Notes under the pieces: model-generated
What the model was told of the DNA's origin: nothing
The model's input: the letters and a program-made list of their open reading frames with translations, nothing else
The model's database searches: none
Origin: Inquilinus limosus_F
GTDB taxonomy: Bacteria > Pseudomonadota > Alphaproteobacteria > DSM-16000 > Inquilinaceae
Length of the DNA stretch: 64,000 bases
Direction: 5' to 3'
Assembly: GCF_051487185.1 (NCBI RefSeq)
Contig: NZ_JAHVDK010000011.1
Coordinates: 62,001-126,000, forward strand
Program-made: the position numbers and the translations under genes
In this document: positions 7,822 to 16,523 of the stretch, piece by piece
Layout: every line of letters begins with the position of its first letter
Numbering within the stretch: position 1 is the first letter of the stretch

Positions 7822-8835
7822 TCAAATCCAGCGGACCGCAATCGGACCGTTCAGACTCGACAGCGGCAGAGCCACCGCTTCGGCTTCCACCGCCTCCCGT
7901 TCGGCAGAGGAGAGGCGGCGCCACGCCTCAATCGAGACCTCGCCCGCCGATCGGCGCCAAACACCGGCGATCTCCCCGTTCACGAGCAGCGCGCCAGGCC
8001 ACACGCGGGTCGTCCACAGGGCGGCCCGCCGCTTGGCGTCGGGCACGAGGAGCATTCGATCGGCTCCCCACAGGAGGTAGTACGCATCTCCGCTGGGGAC
8101 GAGCCGTGCGGGCGCAGCAGGCCCGGACTGGGTCCGAAACGCTGTCTCGTCCTCGGCGAGGATCCAGGCTTCGCCGACCGGCGTACGCACCGGCGTCAGC
8201 GCACCATCGAGCGCCTCCCACGCCGAGTGCGCGTCCGCGGGCCGTGTCCCGGCCCAGCGCGCGAACGACAGTGCCGTCGCCGGACCGAAGACGTGGAGAT
8301 AGCGGCGCACGAGTTCGAGCCGCGCATGCCGCGGGTCCATGTCGGGCGTCGGCCCGGTCCAGACGACAGGCTGGCGCGCGCCGTCCCAGCGCAGGAGGAC
8401 CGTGCCCGTCGGCGCAGCGTACCGGAGGCTGTTTGGATGCACGCCCATCTCGCGGCCGGCTTGGCCGAACGGCATCCGTCGGCCGTTGAGGAATGCCTGC
8501 AGCTGGGACGCGGTGTCATGCGCCCTCGCGCGGCCACGGGCGTCCTCCGGCAGCCGCCCGAGCGAGAATACGGGGAGGTCCCTGGCGGCCACGACATAGG
8601 CGCTGAACCGCGGGCCCCAAAGCTGGACCAAGGACGGGTGCTCCCAGGTTGTCGGGCCTGCGCCCTCAACTCGCGCATGGATCGACAGCAGAGCGGCGCG
8701 CGGCATGGAGTCCTGCAACCCGGCCCATGCTGCCCGGCGGAGTGATTCTGTCCCCTCGGGCAGGCGTTCGTCGAGCGAGCCGATCCGCCGCCTGAAACCC
8801 AGGATCTGCGACCGCGAGAGCTCAAGCCGAAGCAT
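7822..8835 (-). CDS. AlkZ-like winged-helix DNA-binding protein (HTH_42)
   Basis: The 337-residue protein belongs to the winged-helix 'HTH_42'/AlkZ superfamily, whose characterised members (AlkZ, YcaQ) are DNA glycosylases that unhook interstrand crosslinks. Supporting segments are AWAGLQDSMPRAALLSIHAR near residues 36-55, the central GTVLLRWDGARQPVVW, and YLHVFGPATALSFARWAG, which is typical of the second winged helix. In place of the QxQ/QxD catalytic loop it has Gln41-Asp42-Ser43, so glycosylase activity is uncertain. A second family member lies at 39241-40362 with QSQ. It is monocistronic. Confidence 0.75.
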   Translation of the reverse strand: MLRLELSRSQILGFRRRIGSLDERLPEGTESLRRAAWAGLQDSMPRAALLSIHARVEGAGPTTWEHPSLVQLWGPRFSAYVVAARDLPVFSLGRLPEDARGRARAHDTASQLQAFLNGRRMPFGQAGREMGVHPNSLRYAAPTGTVLLRWDGARQPVVWTGPTPDMDPRHARLELVRRYLHVFGPATALSFARWAGTRPADAHSAWEALDGALTPVRTPVGEAWILAEDETAFRTQSGPAAPARLVPSGDAYYLLWGADRMLLVPDAKRRAALWTTRVWPGALLVNGEIAGVWRRSAGEVSIEAWRRLSSAEREAVEAEAVALPLSSLNGPIAVRWI

Positions 8836-9182
8836 GCCGCGCGGATGCTCGCATATTTCGACGCAATGCCTTCAAAGCCGAGCTTACGGGAAACGGCCGT
8901 CAAGGTGAAAGGCTGTCTGGGGCAAATGGCAGCCTGTTGGCTTAGGCTCACGGCGAAATGCCGGTACGGATGGCCGCATCGGGGGCGCCCGGCGATGCCG
9001 TGCCGATCCGGACGTCGCAGGCCCGATCTGGCACCATCGATCACCCGCATCTGGATCTAACGGCCGCGGCCGAAACGCCGCATGCTGTAAGCGGCCCGGC
9101 ATCGGCCGGACCGTCGTGATGCCCCGGCGTCGCTGGGGAGAGGGGAGGCGCGATGCGCGCGACCTGCCTCGGGCCGCCCGGC
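8836..9182. other. Gap with no recognised content
   Basis: About 350 nt lie between the start of the AlkZ-like gene and the end of the B3/B4-domain gene, both on the minus strand. I see no coding region, repeat or strong hairpin. It presumably carries the promoter of the AlkZ-like gene. Confidence 0.4.
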
Positions 9183-9869
9183 TCAGGGACTCAGCGGCGT
9201 GGTTTCGATCCGGGCGTCCGGGGCGATCGCGCGGATGCCGTCGGCCAGCTCGCGGCCGATCGCCTCCAGCGCCTCGATCGGCATCGGCTCCAGCCGCTCG
9301 ATCACGAACCACATCTCGGTGGTTGGCAGGTCGAGGCGGGTGCGCGGGCCCTGGCGCCAGTTCCAGCGCCGGCAGGTGACGCCGCGGTCATCGCGCCAGA
9401 TCACCTCGCCCGGCTCCGGATGCTCGACCGCGGGCTCGCCGTTCGACAGGGTCTCGAAGATCTCGTCGCCCGCGGCCCGCACCAGCCGCGGCGGCCCCTC
9501 ATAAGCGGCCAGGTCCTCGCCGCCGATCGGCACGGCCCAGCGCACGCTCAGCGCGTTGTAGAGATCGACCAGCCGGTTGATCGGCGGCAGCCCGCCGTCG
9601 CGCTGGGCCCGCTTGCGCAGCGCCTCGGCCGAGCAGGGGGTGCGCTGCGGCTTGGCGCCGAAGCCGCGATAGGCCTCGCGCCAGGCCTCCAGATGCGCCG
9701 CCGCCCAGCCCGGCCCATCCGCCGCGGCCCGGCACGCCTCGGCCAGCCGGGCCGCGCTGTCGGCGTCGCTCGGGCTGTTGCGGGCGCCGCGCGCCACCAG
9801 GCTCAGCGCGACGAAGTCGGGGCGCAGCGCCCGGATGGCGGGATCGACGACGGGCGGGGAGGACAGCAT
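9183..9869 (-). CDS. B3/B4 tRNA-binding-domain protein
   Basis: The 228-residue protein is a stand-alone B3/B4 domain of the kind found in the phenylalanyl-tRNA synthetase beta chain. Diagnostic segments are WREAYRGFGAKPQRTPCSAEALRKRA, LPPINRLVDLYNALSVRWAVPIGGEDL and the late GVTCRRWNWRQGPRTRLD. Free-standing members are proposed to edit or hydrolyse mis-acylated tRNA or amino acid derivatives, but most are uncharacterised. It is transcribed divergently from an XRE-cupin regulator with only 49 nt between the starts, a pairing seen in many proteobacteria. That suggests the regulator controls this gene. Confidence 0.85.
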   Translation of the reverse strand: MLSSPPVVDPAIRALRPDFVALSLVARGARNSPSDADSAARLAEACRAAADGPGWAAAHLEAWREAYRGFGAKPQRTPCSAEALRKRAQRDGGLPPINRLVDLYNALSVRWAVPIGGEDLAAYEGPPRLVRAAGDEIFETLSNGEPAVEHPEPGEVIWRDDRGVTCRRWNWRQGPRTRLDLPTTEMWFVIERLEPMPIEALEAIGRELADGIRAIAPDARIETTPLSP

Positions 9870-9918
9870 CGGCTCGGTTCGCTAAAATGACCAGAAAGAT
9901 CACTTTGATGAATAGGGC

Positions 9919-10530
9919 ATGATGACCGAACAGGTCAATATACTGACCGATGATGCCGAGGCGGCGACCGCGGCGGCGGTGGCGCGTCATGTCGCCGAGC
10001 TGCGGCGGGCGCGGCGGCTGTCGCTGGACGGGCTCGCCCGGGTCTCCGGCGTCAGCAAGGGCATGCTGGTGCAGATCGAGAACGCCCGCTCCAACCCCTC
10101 GATCGCGACGCTGTGCCGGGTGGCCGCGGCCCTCGGCGTCTCGGTGGCGCAGCTGGTGGATCTGGGCGGAGAGCAGGTGGTGCGGCTGGTCGGGCCGGAG
10201 GAGGCGGCGCGGCTCTGGGCCGGGCCGGAGGGCGGCCGCGCGGTGCTGCTGGTGGGCAGCGACGGGCCGGACATGCTGGAGCTGTGGAGCTGGGAGCTGA
10301 AGCCGAAGGAGCGGCATGTCTCGGACCCGCACCCGGCCGGCACGCGCGAGCTGCTACACGTCACGGCCGGCACGCTGGTCCTCGAGGTCGAAGGCCGTCC
10401 GCACGAGGTGCCGGCCGGCACCTCGGCCCTGCTGCGCAGCGACCGGCCGCACACCTATGCCTGCAAGGGCGCGCGGCCGGTCCGCTTCACCATGGCGGTG
10501 ATGGAGCCGCACACGATGGGGCGGTTCTGA
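9919..10530 (+). CDS. XRE-family regulator with C-terminal cupin domain
   Basis: The 203-residue regulator has an N-terminal helix-turn-helix (VARHVAELRRARRLSLDGLARVSGVSKGMLVQIENARSNPSIATLCRVAAALG, about residues 22-75) and a C-terminal cupin (LHVTAGTLVLEVEGRPHEVPAGTSALLRSDRPHTYAC, about 142-180) that should bind a small effector. Two ATG codons are adjacent at 9919 and 9922, so the exact start is uncertain by one codon. The 49-nt gap to the divergent B3/B4 gene must hold both promoters, so the protein most likely regulates itself and that gene. Confidence 0.88.
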   Translation: MMTEQVNILTDDAEAATAAAVARHVAELRRARRLSLDGLARVSGVSKGMLVQIENARSNPSIATLCRVAAALGVSVAQLVDLGGEQVVRLVGPEEAARLWAGPEGGRAVLLVGSDGPDMLELWSWELKPKERHVSDPHPAGTRELLHVTAGTLVLEVEGRPHEVPAGTSALLRSDRPHTYACKGARPVRFTMAVMEPHTMGRF

Positions 10531-10591
10531 CGAAGAGGGGAGGGCCGGCGGCCCTCCCGCCTCGTTCTGCATTGGCGGCTAGCGAAAGGAT

Positions 10592-10677
10592 CGTCATTGC
10601 GAGCGCAGCGAAGCAATCCAGAGCCGTTTGGCGTGGCCCCTGGATTGCTTCGTCGGCTTCGCCTCCTCGCAATGACG
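10592..10677. repeat. Palindromic intergenic element, family A copy 1
   Basis: The 86-bp element has outer arms CGTCATTGCGAG and CTCGCAATGACG, and inner arms GAAGCAATCCA and TGGATTGCTTC. A second copy in opposite order lies at 42786-42873 and a diverged one at 51175-51260. Here it sits between the ends of two convergent genes, the XRE-cupin regulator and gabD, where a foldback RNA could terminate transcription from both sides. Confidence 0.85.
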
Positions 10678-10714
10678 GTTCTCTCCTCGAACCGCCATCG
10701 CGAGCTTGTCGGCC

Positions 10715-12181
10715 CTACCCGCCCATCCCGGCGAGCAGGACGTATTTCAGCTCCACGAACTCCTCGATGCCGTGATGCGAGCCCTCGCGGCCGAGGCCGG
10801 ATTCCTTGACCCCGCCGAAGGGCGCCACCTCGGTGGCGACGATGCCGGCATTGACGCCGACGATGCCGTAGTCCAGCGCCTCCGCCACCCGGAACACACG
10901 GCCCAGGTCGCGGGCGTAGAAATAGGCGGCGAGGCCGAAGGGCGTGGCGTTGGCCTGGGCCACCACATCCGCCTCGTCGCGGAAGCGGTAGACCGGGGCC
11001 AGCGGGCCGAAGGTCTCTTCCTGCGTCACCACCATCTCGGTGGTGGCGCCGGACAGCACCGTCGGCTCGAAGAAGGTACCGCCCAGGGCGTGGCGCTTGC
11101 CGCCGGTGACGACGGTCGCGCCCTTGGACAGCGCGTCGGCGATGTGGCGCTCGGTCTTCTCCACCGCCTCGGCCGTGATCAGCGGGCCCTGGACCACGCC
11201 GGGCTCGACGCCGTTGCCGACCTTCATCGCCTTCACCTTCTCGGCGAAGCGGGCGACGAAGTCGTCATAGACCCCGTCCTGGACGTAGATCCGGTTGGCG
11301 CAGACGCAGGTCTGGCCCATGTTGCGGAACTTCGAGGCCAGCGCGCCCTCGACCGCGGCGTCGATATCGGCGTCGTCGAAGACGATGAAGGGCGCGTTGC
11401 CGCCCAGCTCCAGCCCGACCTTCTTCACCGTGTCCGCGGCCTGCCGCATCAGCAGCTTGCCGACCTGGGTCGACCCGGTGAAGCCGACGAACTTCACCGC
11501 CGGGTGGCCGGTCAGGACCTTGCCGATCTTCGGCGCGTCGCCGGTGATCACGTTCAGCACGCCGGCCGGTACGCCGGCGCGCACGGCGAGCTCGGCGAGG
11601 GCGAGGGCGGTCAGCGGCGTCTCCGGCGCCGGCTTGATCACGGCGGTGCAGCCGGCGGCCAGGGCCGGCGAGACCTTGCGGGTGATCATCGCCGCCGGGA
11701 AGTTCCAGGGCGTGATCGCCGCGACCACGCCGACCGGCTGGCGCAGCACCAGGATGCGGGCGTCGGCGCGGTGGCTCGGGATGGTCTCGCCGTAGATGCG
11801 CTTGGCCTCCTCGGCATAGAACTCGACGAAGGAGGCGGCGTAGTCGACCTCGCCCCGCGCCTCGGCCAGCGGCTTGCCCTGCTCGCTGGTCATGATCAGG
11901 GCGATGTCCTCCTTGTTCGCCAGGATCAGGTCGAACCAGCGGCGCAGGATGGCGGAGCGCTCCTTGGCGGTCTTCTTGGCCCAGGGGCCGAAGGCGGCCT
12001 CGGCGGCCTCGACGGCGTCGGTGGCCTCGGCCTCGCCGAAGCGGGGCACGCGGCCCAAAGTCTCGCCGGTCGCCGGATTGGTCACCGGATCGACGGCCTC
12101 GCCGATCCAGGAGCCGCCGATCAGGTTCTGGCTCTTCAGCAGGGTCGGGTCGTTCAAGGGCAGAGCGGGCAGGGTCAGCAT
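10715..12181 (-). CDS. gabD: NAD(P)-dependent succinate-semialdehyde dehydrogenase
   Basis: This 488-residue aldehyde dehydrogenase converts succinate semialdehyde to succinate, the last step of the GABA shunt. The cofactor segment ITPWNFP is at about residues 156-162, GFTGSTQVG at 233-241, the general base Glu258 in LELGGNAP, and catalytic Cys292 in the GabD-typical GQTCVCANR, whose second Cys (294) is the redox-switch partner known from E. coli GabD. The ATG has a GAGG site 7 nt upstream. It lies 197 nt downstream of gabT, with a palindromic element between them, and is probably in the same regulon under the LysR gene. Confidence 0.92.
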   Translation of the reverse strand: MLTLPALPLNDPTLLKSQNLIGGSWIGEAVDPVTNPATGETLGRVPRFGEAEATDAVEAAEAAFGPWAKKTAKERSAILRRWFDLILANKEDIALIMTSEQGKPLAEARGEVDYAASFVEFYAEEAKRIYGETIPSHRADARILVLRQPVGVVAAITPWNFPAAMITRKVSPALAAGCTAVIKPAPETPLTALALAELAVRAGVPAGVLNVITGDAPKIGKVLTGHPAVKFVGFTGSTQVGKLLMRQAADTVKKVGLELGGNAPFIVFDDADIDAAVEGALASKFRNMGQTCVCANRIYVQDGVYDDFVARFAEKVKAMKVGNGVEPGVVQGPLITAEAVEKTERHIADALSKGATVVTGGKRHALGGTFFEPTVLSGATTEMVVTQEETFGPLAPVYRFRDEADVVAQANATPFGLAAYFYARDLGRVFRVAEALDYGIVGVNAGIVATEVAPFGGVKESGLGREGSHHGIEEFVELKYVLLAGMGG

Positions 12182-12235
12182 AAGGACCTCACGGGGGTCA
12201 CGGAACGGGATGCTCTTGGATGGCGAGGCCGCACG

Positions 12236-12362
12236 CCCCCTCACCCGAAATCGCTGCGCGATTTCGACCTCTCCCCAAGGAGAGGTGAAGGGGCGGCGCT
12301 CGTTTCCCTCTCCTCGGGGAGAGGGAGGGGCCCGCCGCGTTGGCGGCGGGAGGGTGAGGGGG
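12236..12362. repeat. Palindromic intergenic element, family D copy 2
   Basis: The 127-bp element between gabT and gabD is bounded by CCCCTCACCC and GGGTGAGGGG. Inside are three local hairpins: GAAATCG-N4-CGATTTC, CCTCTCC-N4-GGAGAGG, and CCCTCTCC-N3-GGAGAGGG. It is related to the elements at 2671-2799 and 6498-6541. Placed inside a likely operon it could lower or stabilise part of the transcript. Confidence 0.8.
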
Positions 12363-12378
12363 TGGGCGTTGCCGGCGA

Positions 12379-13659
12379 CTACGCCGCCGCCAGGGCCTGC
12401 TCCAGCACGTCCAGGCCTTCGTCGACGATGGCGTCGCTGGCGGTCAGCGGCACCAGGATGCGGATGACATTGGCGTTGACGCCGCAGGACAGCAGCACCA
12501 GGCCGTTCTCATAGGCCTTCTGCGTCACTCGCCTGGTGGCGTCGGCATCCGGGTCGAAGGTGCCGCGCGACTTGACGATCTCGAAGGCGACCATGCCGCC
12601 CAGGCCGCGGATGCCCGCGATCGGCAGCAGATCGTTGCGCCGCGACAGCGTCTCCAGCCGCGCCTTGATCCGAGCGCCGATGGCGTTGGAGCGGTCCAGC
12701 AGCCTCTCCTCCTGGAACACCTCCAGCACCGCCAGCGCCGCGGCGCAGGACAGCGGGTTGCCGGCATAGGTGCCGCCGAGGCCGCCCGGATCGGCCGCGT
12801 CCATGATCGGCGCCCGGCCGATCACGCCCGACAGCGGGAAGCCGCCGGCCAGGCTCTTGGCGACGCAGATCAGGTCGGCCTCGACGTCGAAATGCTCCAT
12901 CGCGAACATCTTGCCGGTGCGGCCGAAGCCGGTCTGCACCTCATCGGCGATCAGCACGATGCCGTGCTCGTCGCAGATCCTGCGCAGGGCGCGCATCAGC
13001 TCGGCCGGGGTCTCGTAGAAGCCGCCCTCGCCCTGCACCGGCTCGATGATGATCGCGGCGACGCGCGACGGGTCGACATCGGCCTTGAACAGGAAGCTCA
13101 GCGCCTTCAGCGAATCCTCGACGGTCACACCGTGATGGGCGACCGGGAAGGGCAGGTGCCAGACCTCGGGCAGCACAGGCCCCAGGCCCTTCTTGTACGG
13201 CACCACCTTGCCGGTCATGGCCGAGGCCATGACGGTGCGGCCGTGGAAGGCGCCGGTGAAGGAGATCACACCGCTGCGGCCGGTGGCGGCGCGGGCGATC
13301 TTCACCGCATTCTCGGTCGCCTCGGCGCCGGTGGTGAAGAACACCGACTTCAGCGGGCCGCTGATCGGCGCCAGCGCGTTCAGCTTTTCCGCCAGCTCGA
13401 TATACGGCTCGTACAGCAGCACCTGGAAGCAGGTGTGGGTGAACTTCGCCATCTGCTCCTGCACCGCGGCGATCACCTTCGGATGGCAATGGCCGGTGTT
13501 GACCACCGCGATGCCGCCGGCAAAGTCGACATAGCGCTTGCCCTCGACGTCCCAGATCTCGGCGTTCAGCGCCCGGGCGGCGGAGAGCGGCGTGGCGTGC
13601 CCGACCCCGCGGACGACGGCGGCGTTGCGACGCTCAAAAAGCTCGGCATTGGTGGTCAT
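12379..13659 (-). CDS. gabT: 4-aminobutyrate-2-oxoglutarate aminotransferase
   Basis: GabT is the PLP enzyme that converts GABA and 2-oxoglutarate to succinate semialdehyde and glutamate. The 426-residue class-III aminotransferase shows the PLP phosphate region FTTGAEATENAVK near residue 110, GAFHGRT near 139, IADEVQTGFGRTG near 240 and the PLP lysine in VAKSLAGGFPLSGV (about Lys268). Two ATG codons are six nt apart. The GAGGGG ribosome site overlaps the first and is ideally spaced for the second (13659), so I use the inner one. The gene lies directly downstream of the LysR gene and upstream of gabD. Confidence 0.92.
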   Translation of the reverse strand: MTTNAELFERRNAAVVRGVGHATPLSAARALNAEIWDVEGKRYVDFAGGIAVVNTGHCHPKVIAAVQEQMAKFTHTCFQVLLYEPYIELAEKLNALAPISGPLKSVFFTTGAEATENAVKIARAATGRSGVISFTGAFHGRTVMASAMTGKVVPYKKGLGPVLPEVWHLPFPVAHHGVTVEDSLKALSFLFKADVDPSRVAAIIIEPVQGEGGFYETPAELMRALRRICDEHGIVLIADEVQTGFGRTGKMFAMEHFDVEADLICVAKSLAGGFPLSGVIGRAPIMDAADPGGLGGTYAGNPLSCAAALAVLEVFQEERLLDRSNAIGARIKARLETLSRRNDLLPIAGIRGLGGMVAFEIVKSRGTFDPDADATRRVTQKAYENGLVLLSCGVNANVIRILVPLTASDAIVDEGLDVLEQALAAA

Positions 13660-13739
13660 GGACATCCCCTCAGGTCAGGCTGTGACTAGAAGGTCGGTGC
13701 GGCAGGGCCGCTGCACAATCGCTTAGTTTGAACGCGTCC

Positions 13740-13756
13740 GGTGCATCCTATGCACC
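13740..13756. promoter_or_regulatory. Perfect inverted repeat between LysR gene and gabT
   Basis: The sequence GGTGCATCCTATGCACC has perfect 7-bp arms around a 3-nt spacer. It overlaps the TAG stop and last codons of the LysR gene and lies about 80 nt upstream of the gabT start. The position suits an operator for gabT. No other copy was noticed in the window. Confidence 0.5.
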
Positions 13757-14650
13757 ATTGCCGTTCGGCGTCGCGAACAGCTCGCGCAGCCACTGCCGCA
13801 GCGTGGCCAGGCCGGGCTCGTCCCAGCGCGCCGCCTCGGACAGGAAGTAGTAGCCGCCGAGGCGGATGTCGGACGGCACCATCTCGACCAGCCCGCCGGC
13901 GGCCAGGTCCTCGCCGGCCAGCACGGCGTTGGCCAGGGCGACGCCCTGGCCCAGCCGCGCCGCCTCGATCGCCAGATGGGCGTGCCACAGCCGCGGTCCG
14001 CGCAGGGGCGGCAGATCCGGCACCCCGGCCCGGCGCAGCCAGCGCTCCCACTGCTCGGTCGACTCCTCGTGGATCAGCGGCAGGCGCAGTAGGTCGGCCG
14101 GGGCCGCGACATCGGCGTGGCGGGCGCGGAAGGCGGCGCTGGCCACCGGGAAGACGCGCGGGCTGGACAAGAGCTCGGCCCGCACCCCGTCGCGCGGCGT
14201 GGCCGCCTCCAGGTAGATGATCTCGGCATCGGCCTCATCGCGGGCGAAGTCGGGCCGGGCCAGGGTCGGCAGCAGGGTGATCTCATGCTCCGGCAGCAGC
14301 GCCTCCAGCTCCGGCAGCCGCGGCAGCACCCGGCGCGAGGCGACGCCGGGGGCGCACCAGATGGCGAGCGTGCGGCGGCGGGGCGCCGACAGCTCGGCGG
14401 TGGCGCGCTCGATCAGGTCCAGGGCCTGGGCGATCTGGGCCAGGTAGCGCTGCCCCTCCGGCGTCAGCGCCAGGCCGCGGCCGGCGGGGCGCAGCAGCCG
14501 GGCGCCCAGCCGCTGCTCCAGGTTGCGGACATGGCGCGACACCACGGTGTGGCTGACCGCCAGCTCCTCCCCCGCGGCGCGGACGCTGCCGAGGCGGCCG
14601 ACGGCCTCGAAGGCGCGGAGCGCGAGGAGCGGGGGCAGGCGGCGGGCCAT
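13748..14650 (-). CDS. LysR-family regulator (GcvA-like) next to gab genes
   Basis: The 300-residue LysR-type regulator has the N-terminal winged helix (LLALRAFEAVGRLGSVRAAGEELAVSHTVVSRHVRNLEQRLGARLLR, residues about 8-55) and a C-terminal periplasmic-binding-protein-like effector domain. It resembles the GcvA subgroup. The ATG before ARRLPPLLALRAFE was chosen because it fits the family start; the longer open frame upstream is non-homologous. It lies upstream of gabT on the same strand and divergent from the RTX genes, so it is the obvious candidate regulator of GABA catabolism. Whether GABA is the effector is inference. Confidence 0.85.
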   Translation of the reverse strand: MARRLPPLLALRAFEAVGRLGSVRAAGEELAVSHTVVSRHVRNLEQRLGARLLRPAGRGLALTPEGQRYLAQIAQALDLIERATAELSAPRRRTLAIWCAPGVASRRVLPRLPELEALLPEHEITLLPTLARPDFARDEADAEIIYLEAATPRDGVRAELLSSPRVFPVASAAFRARHADVAAPADLLRLPLIHEESTEQWERWLRRAGVPDLPPLRGPRLWHAHLAIEAARLGQGVALANAVLAGEDLAAGGLVEMVPSDIRLGGYYFLSEAARWDEPGLATLRQWLRELFATPNGNGA

Positions 14651-14725
14651 GGCGGTCTCGGGGCGATGGTCGGGCGAGGCGGACCCTAGCACGGCCGCGG
14701 TGCGGCGGGGGCGTCTCGGCGATAT

Positions 14726-14739
14726 GTGAATTTTTTCAC
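14726..14739. promoter_or_regulatory. Short inverted repeat in the LysR/RTX divergent gap
   Basis: GTGAATTTTTTCAC is a perfect 5-bp inverted repeat with a T-rich centre, in the 205-nt gap between the start of the LysR gene and the first RTX gene. It is the most AT-rich spot there and could be an operator or part of a promoter. Evidence is only its symmetry and position. Confidence 0.3.
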
Positions 14740-14855
14740 GAATGCGCAGAATCCGGATTGCGAAGCGGGGCGAAGCCGGGATTAAGCTGGTGTGGGCGCG
14801 GGAGGGCCGGGAGAACACCGGCCGAGGCGCGCCGATTTTGGTGGGGGAGAATTTC

Positions 14856-16394
14856 ATGCCGGTATTTTCGGGCACGGCTGCAGCCGACAGGATCGTCGGC
14901 AGCGCCGAGGCGGACCAGATTTACGGTCTCGATGGGAACGACATTCTCTATGGCGTCGACGGCAACGACTGGCTGGTCGGGGGGCTGGGCGCGGACATCA
15001 TGGTCGGCGGTCTCGGCGACGACTCCTACGATGTCGATTCGGCCGGCGACCAGGTGGTGGAGCGGGCCGGCGAGGGCATTGACCGGGTGCGCGCTTCGAT
15101 CAGCCACCAGCTGGCGGCCAATATCGAGATCCTGACCCTGTCGGGCACGGCCGACATCAACGGCTTCGGCAACGCACTGGACAACACGATCCTCGGCAAT
15201 GCCGGGAACAACGTGCTCAACGGCGGCGCCGGCAATGACGCGATGGCCGGGGGCGCGGGGAACGACACCTACGACGTGGACTCGACCGAGGACGTCGTGA
15301 GCGAGGGGGCCAATGCCGGCTACGACCGGGTGCGGGCCTCAGCAAACTACATTCTCGGCGCCAATGTCGAAGAGCTGGTTATGGTCGGGACCGGGGATAT
15401 CGGCGGCCTGGGAAACTCCCTCGACAACACACTGATCGGCAATTCGGGTGCCAATGCGTTTTCCGGCCTGGGGGGGAATGACTGGATCAGCGGCGGCGCT
15501 GGTGACGACTCCATCAGCGGTGGCGCGGGCCTCGACCAGATTTTCGGCGGGTCCGGTGGTGACTACTTCATCGTGCGTTCGGGGGATCTGGTCGCCGGCG
15601 AGCGCTACGACGGGGGAGATGGCGATGACGGTCTTGAGTTGAGGCGGTCATCAGGCAGCACTAGCATCGATCTGTCCGGAGTCAATATTACCGGAATTGA
15701 GAGGCTGTTCGCCGCGGGCGGATATACACAGGTTTCGCTGACGGCGGGCCAAGCCGACTCCCTGAAGGTGGTGTCGTTTGAAGGGCTGAACAATCCATCC
15801 ATCCTCCAGGTGACCAATGGAGGCCTCATCGATCTGTCCGATGCCACTCAACTCGCTGTGCAGACCCTGCGGCTCTCCGACAGCGGCAACACCCTGATAT
15901 TGCCGGGGACCGGCTTCAATCTTCCTGAGGTTCAGGGGGGAGCCGGGGCCGACGTGGTCCAAGGCGGGCCATTGTCCAGCGAGATCCATGGCAATGGTGG
16001 AGACGATGATCTCAGAGGCGACGCCGGGTTCGATCTGCTGGAAGGCGGTGCTGGCGACGATCGTCTGACCGGAGGAGCCGGCGACGATTGGCTGGTCGGC
16101 GGTGCTGGCGCGGATCAGTTCATCTATCACGCCGGCGCCAATGGGCTGGATCATGTCAGTGACTTCATCGCCTCGGCAGGTGAGGACAAGCTGGTCTTCG
16201 AGGATTTGCTCCACGGCACCTTCAGCTATCGCGGGGCCGCAGCCTTCACCGCAGGCGGCAACAGCGAGGCGCGGTTCTCGGGCGAGGATGTACTGGTCGA
16301 TACGGATGGCAACGGCACCGTAGACATCACCATCTACCTGACCGGCATGACCACCGCGTCGCAACTGCAAGCGTCCGACTTCGTGTTCTCCTGA
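14856..16394 (+). CDS. RTX calcium-binding secreted protein 1
   Basis: The 512-residue protein has no N-terminal signal peptide and is built of hemolysin-type nonapeptide repeats (GGLGADIMVGGLGDDSYDV, NGGAGNDAMAGGAGNDTYDV, EGGAGDDRLTGGAGDDWLVGGAGADQF). Its C-terminal region (YHAGANGLDHVSDF ... ASDFVFS) has the DF-x-hydrophobic ending typical of type I secretion substrates. The ATG has a strong GGGGGAGA ribosome site. A central segment (about residues 250-360) lacks RTX repeats and is more polar. It is followed 129 nt later by a paralogue sharing its first about 130 and last about 70 residues, so the two arose by tandem duplication. No enzymatic domain is visible; a surface-layer, adhesin or matrix role is possible. 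Confidence 0.85.
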   Translation: MPVFSGTAAADRIVGSAEADQIYGLDGNDILYGVDGNDWLVGGLGADIMVGGLGDDSYDVDSAGDQVVERAGEGIDRVRASISHQLAANIEILTLSGTADINGFGNALDNTILGNAGNNVLNGGAGNDAMAGGAGNDTYDVDSTEDVVSEGANAGYDRVRASANYILGANVEELVMVGTGDIGGLGNSLDNTLIGNSGANAFSGLGGNDWISGGAGDDSISGGAGLDQIFGGSGGDYFIVRSGDLVAGERYDGGDGDDGLELRRSSGSTSIDLSGVNITGIERLFAAGGYTQVSLTAGQADSLKVVSFEGLNNPSILQVTNGGLIDLSDATQLAVQTLRLSDSGNTLILPGTGFNLPEVQGGAGADVVQGGPLSSEIHGNGGDDDLRGDAGFDLLEGGAGDDRLTGGAGDDWLVGGAGADQFIYHAGANGLDHVSDFIASAGEDKLVFEDLLHGTFSYRGAAAFTAGGNSEARFSGEDVLVDTDGNGTVDITIYLTGMTTASQLQASDFVFS

Positions 16395-16523
16395 TCGCAG
16401 CCATCGGCCGAGATTTCTTCGAGCCGACGGTGGCGACGGGATCGGGAGCGTTCTGCAACACCGGGCGGACGGGCCGAAACAACAGCGGCCGCTGCGCCGG
16501 ATTTGAAATGGCAGGGGGATTTC

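Noticed and set aside
10706..12514. 602-codon plus-strand open frame opposite gabD
   Set aside because: Antisense shadow; the minus-strand frame is a complete succinate-semialdehyde dehydrogenase.
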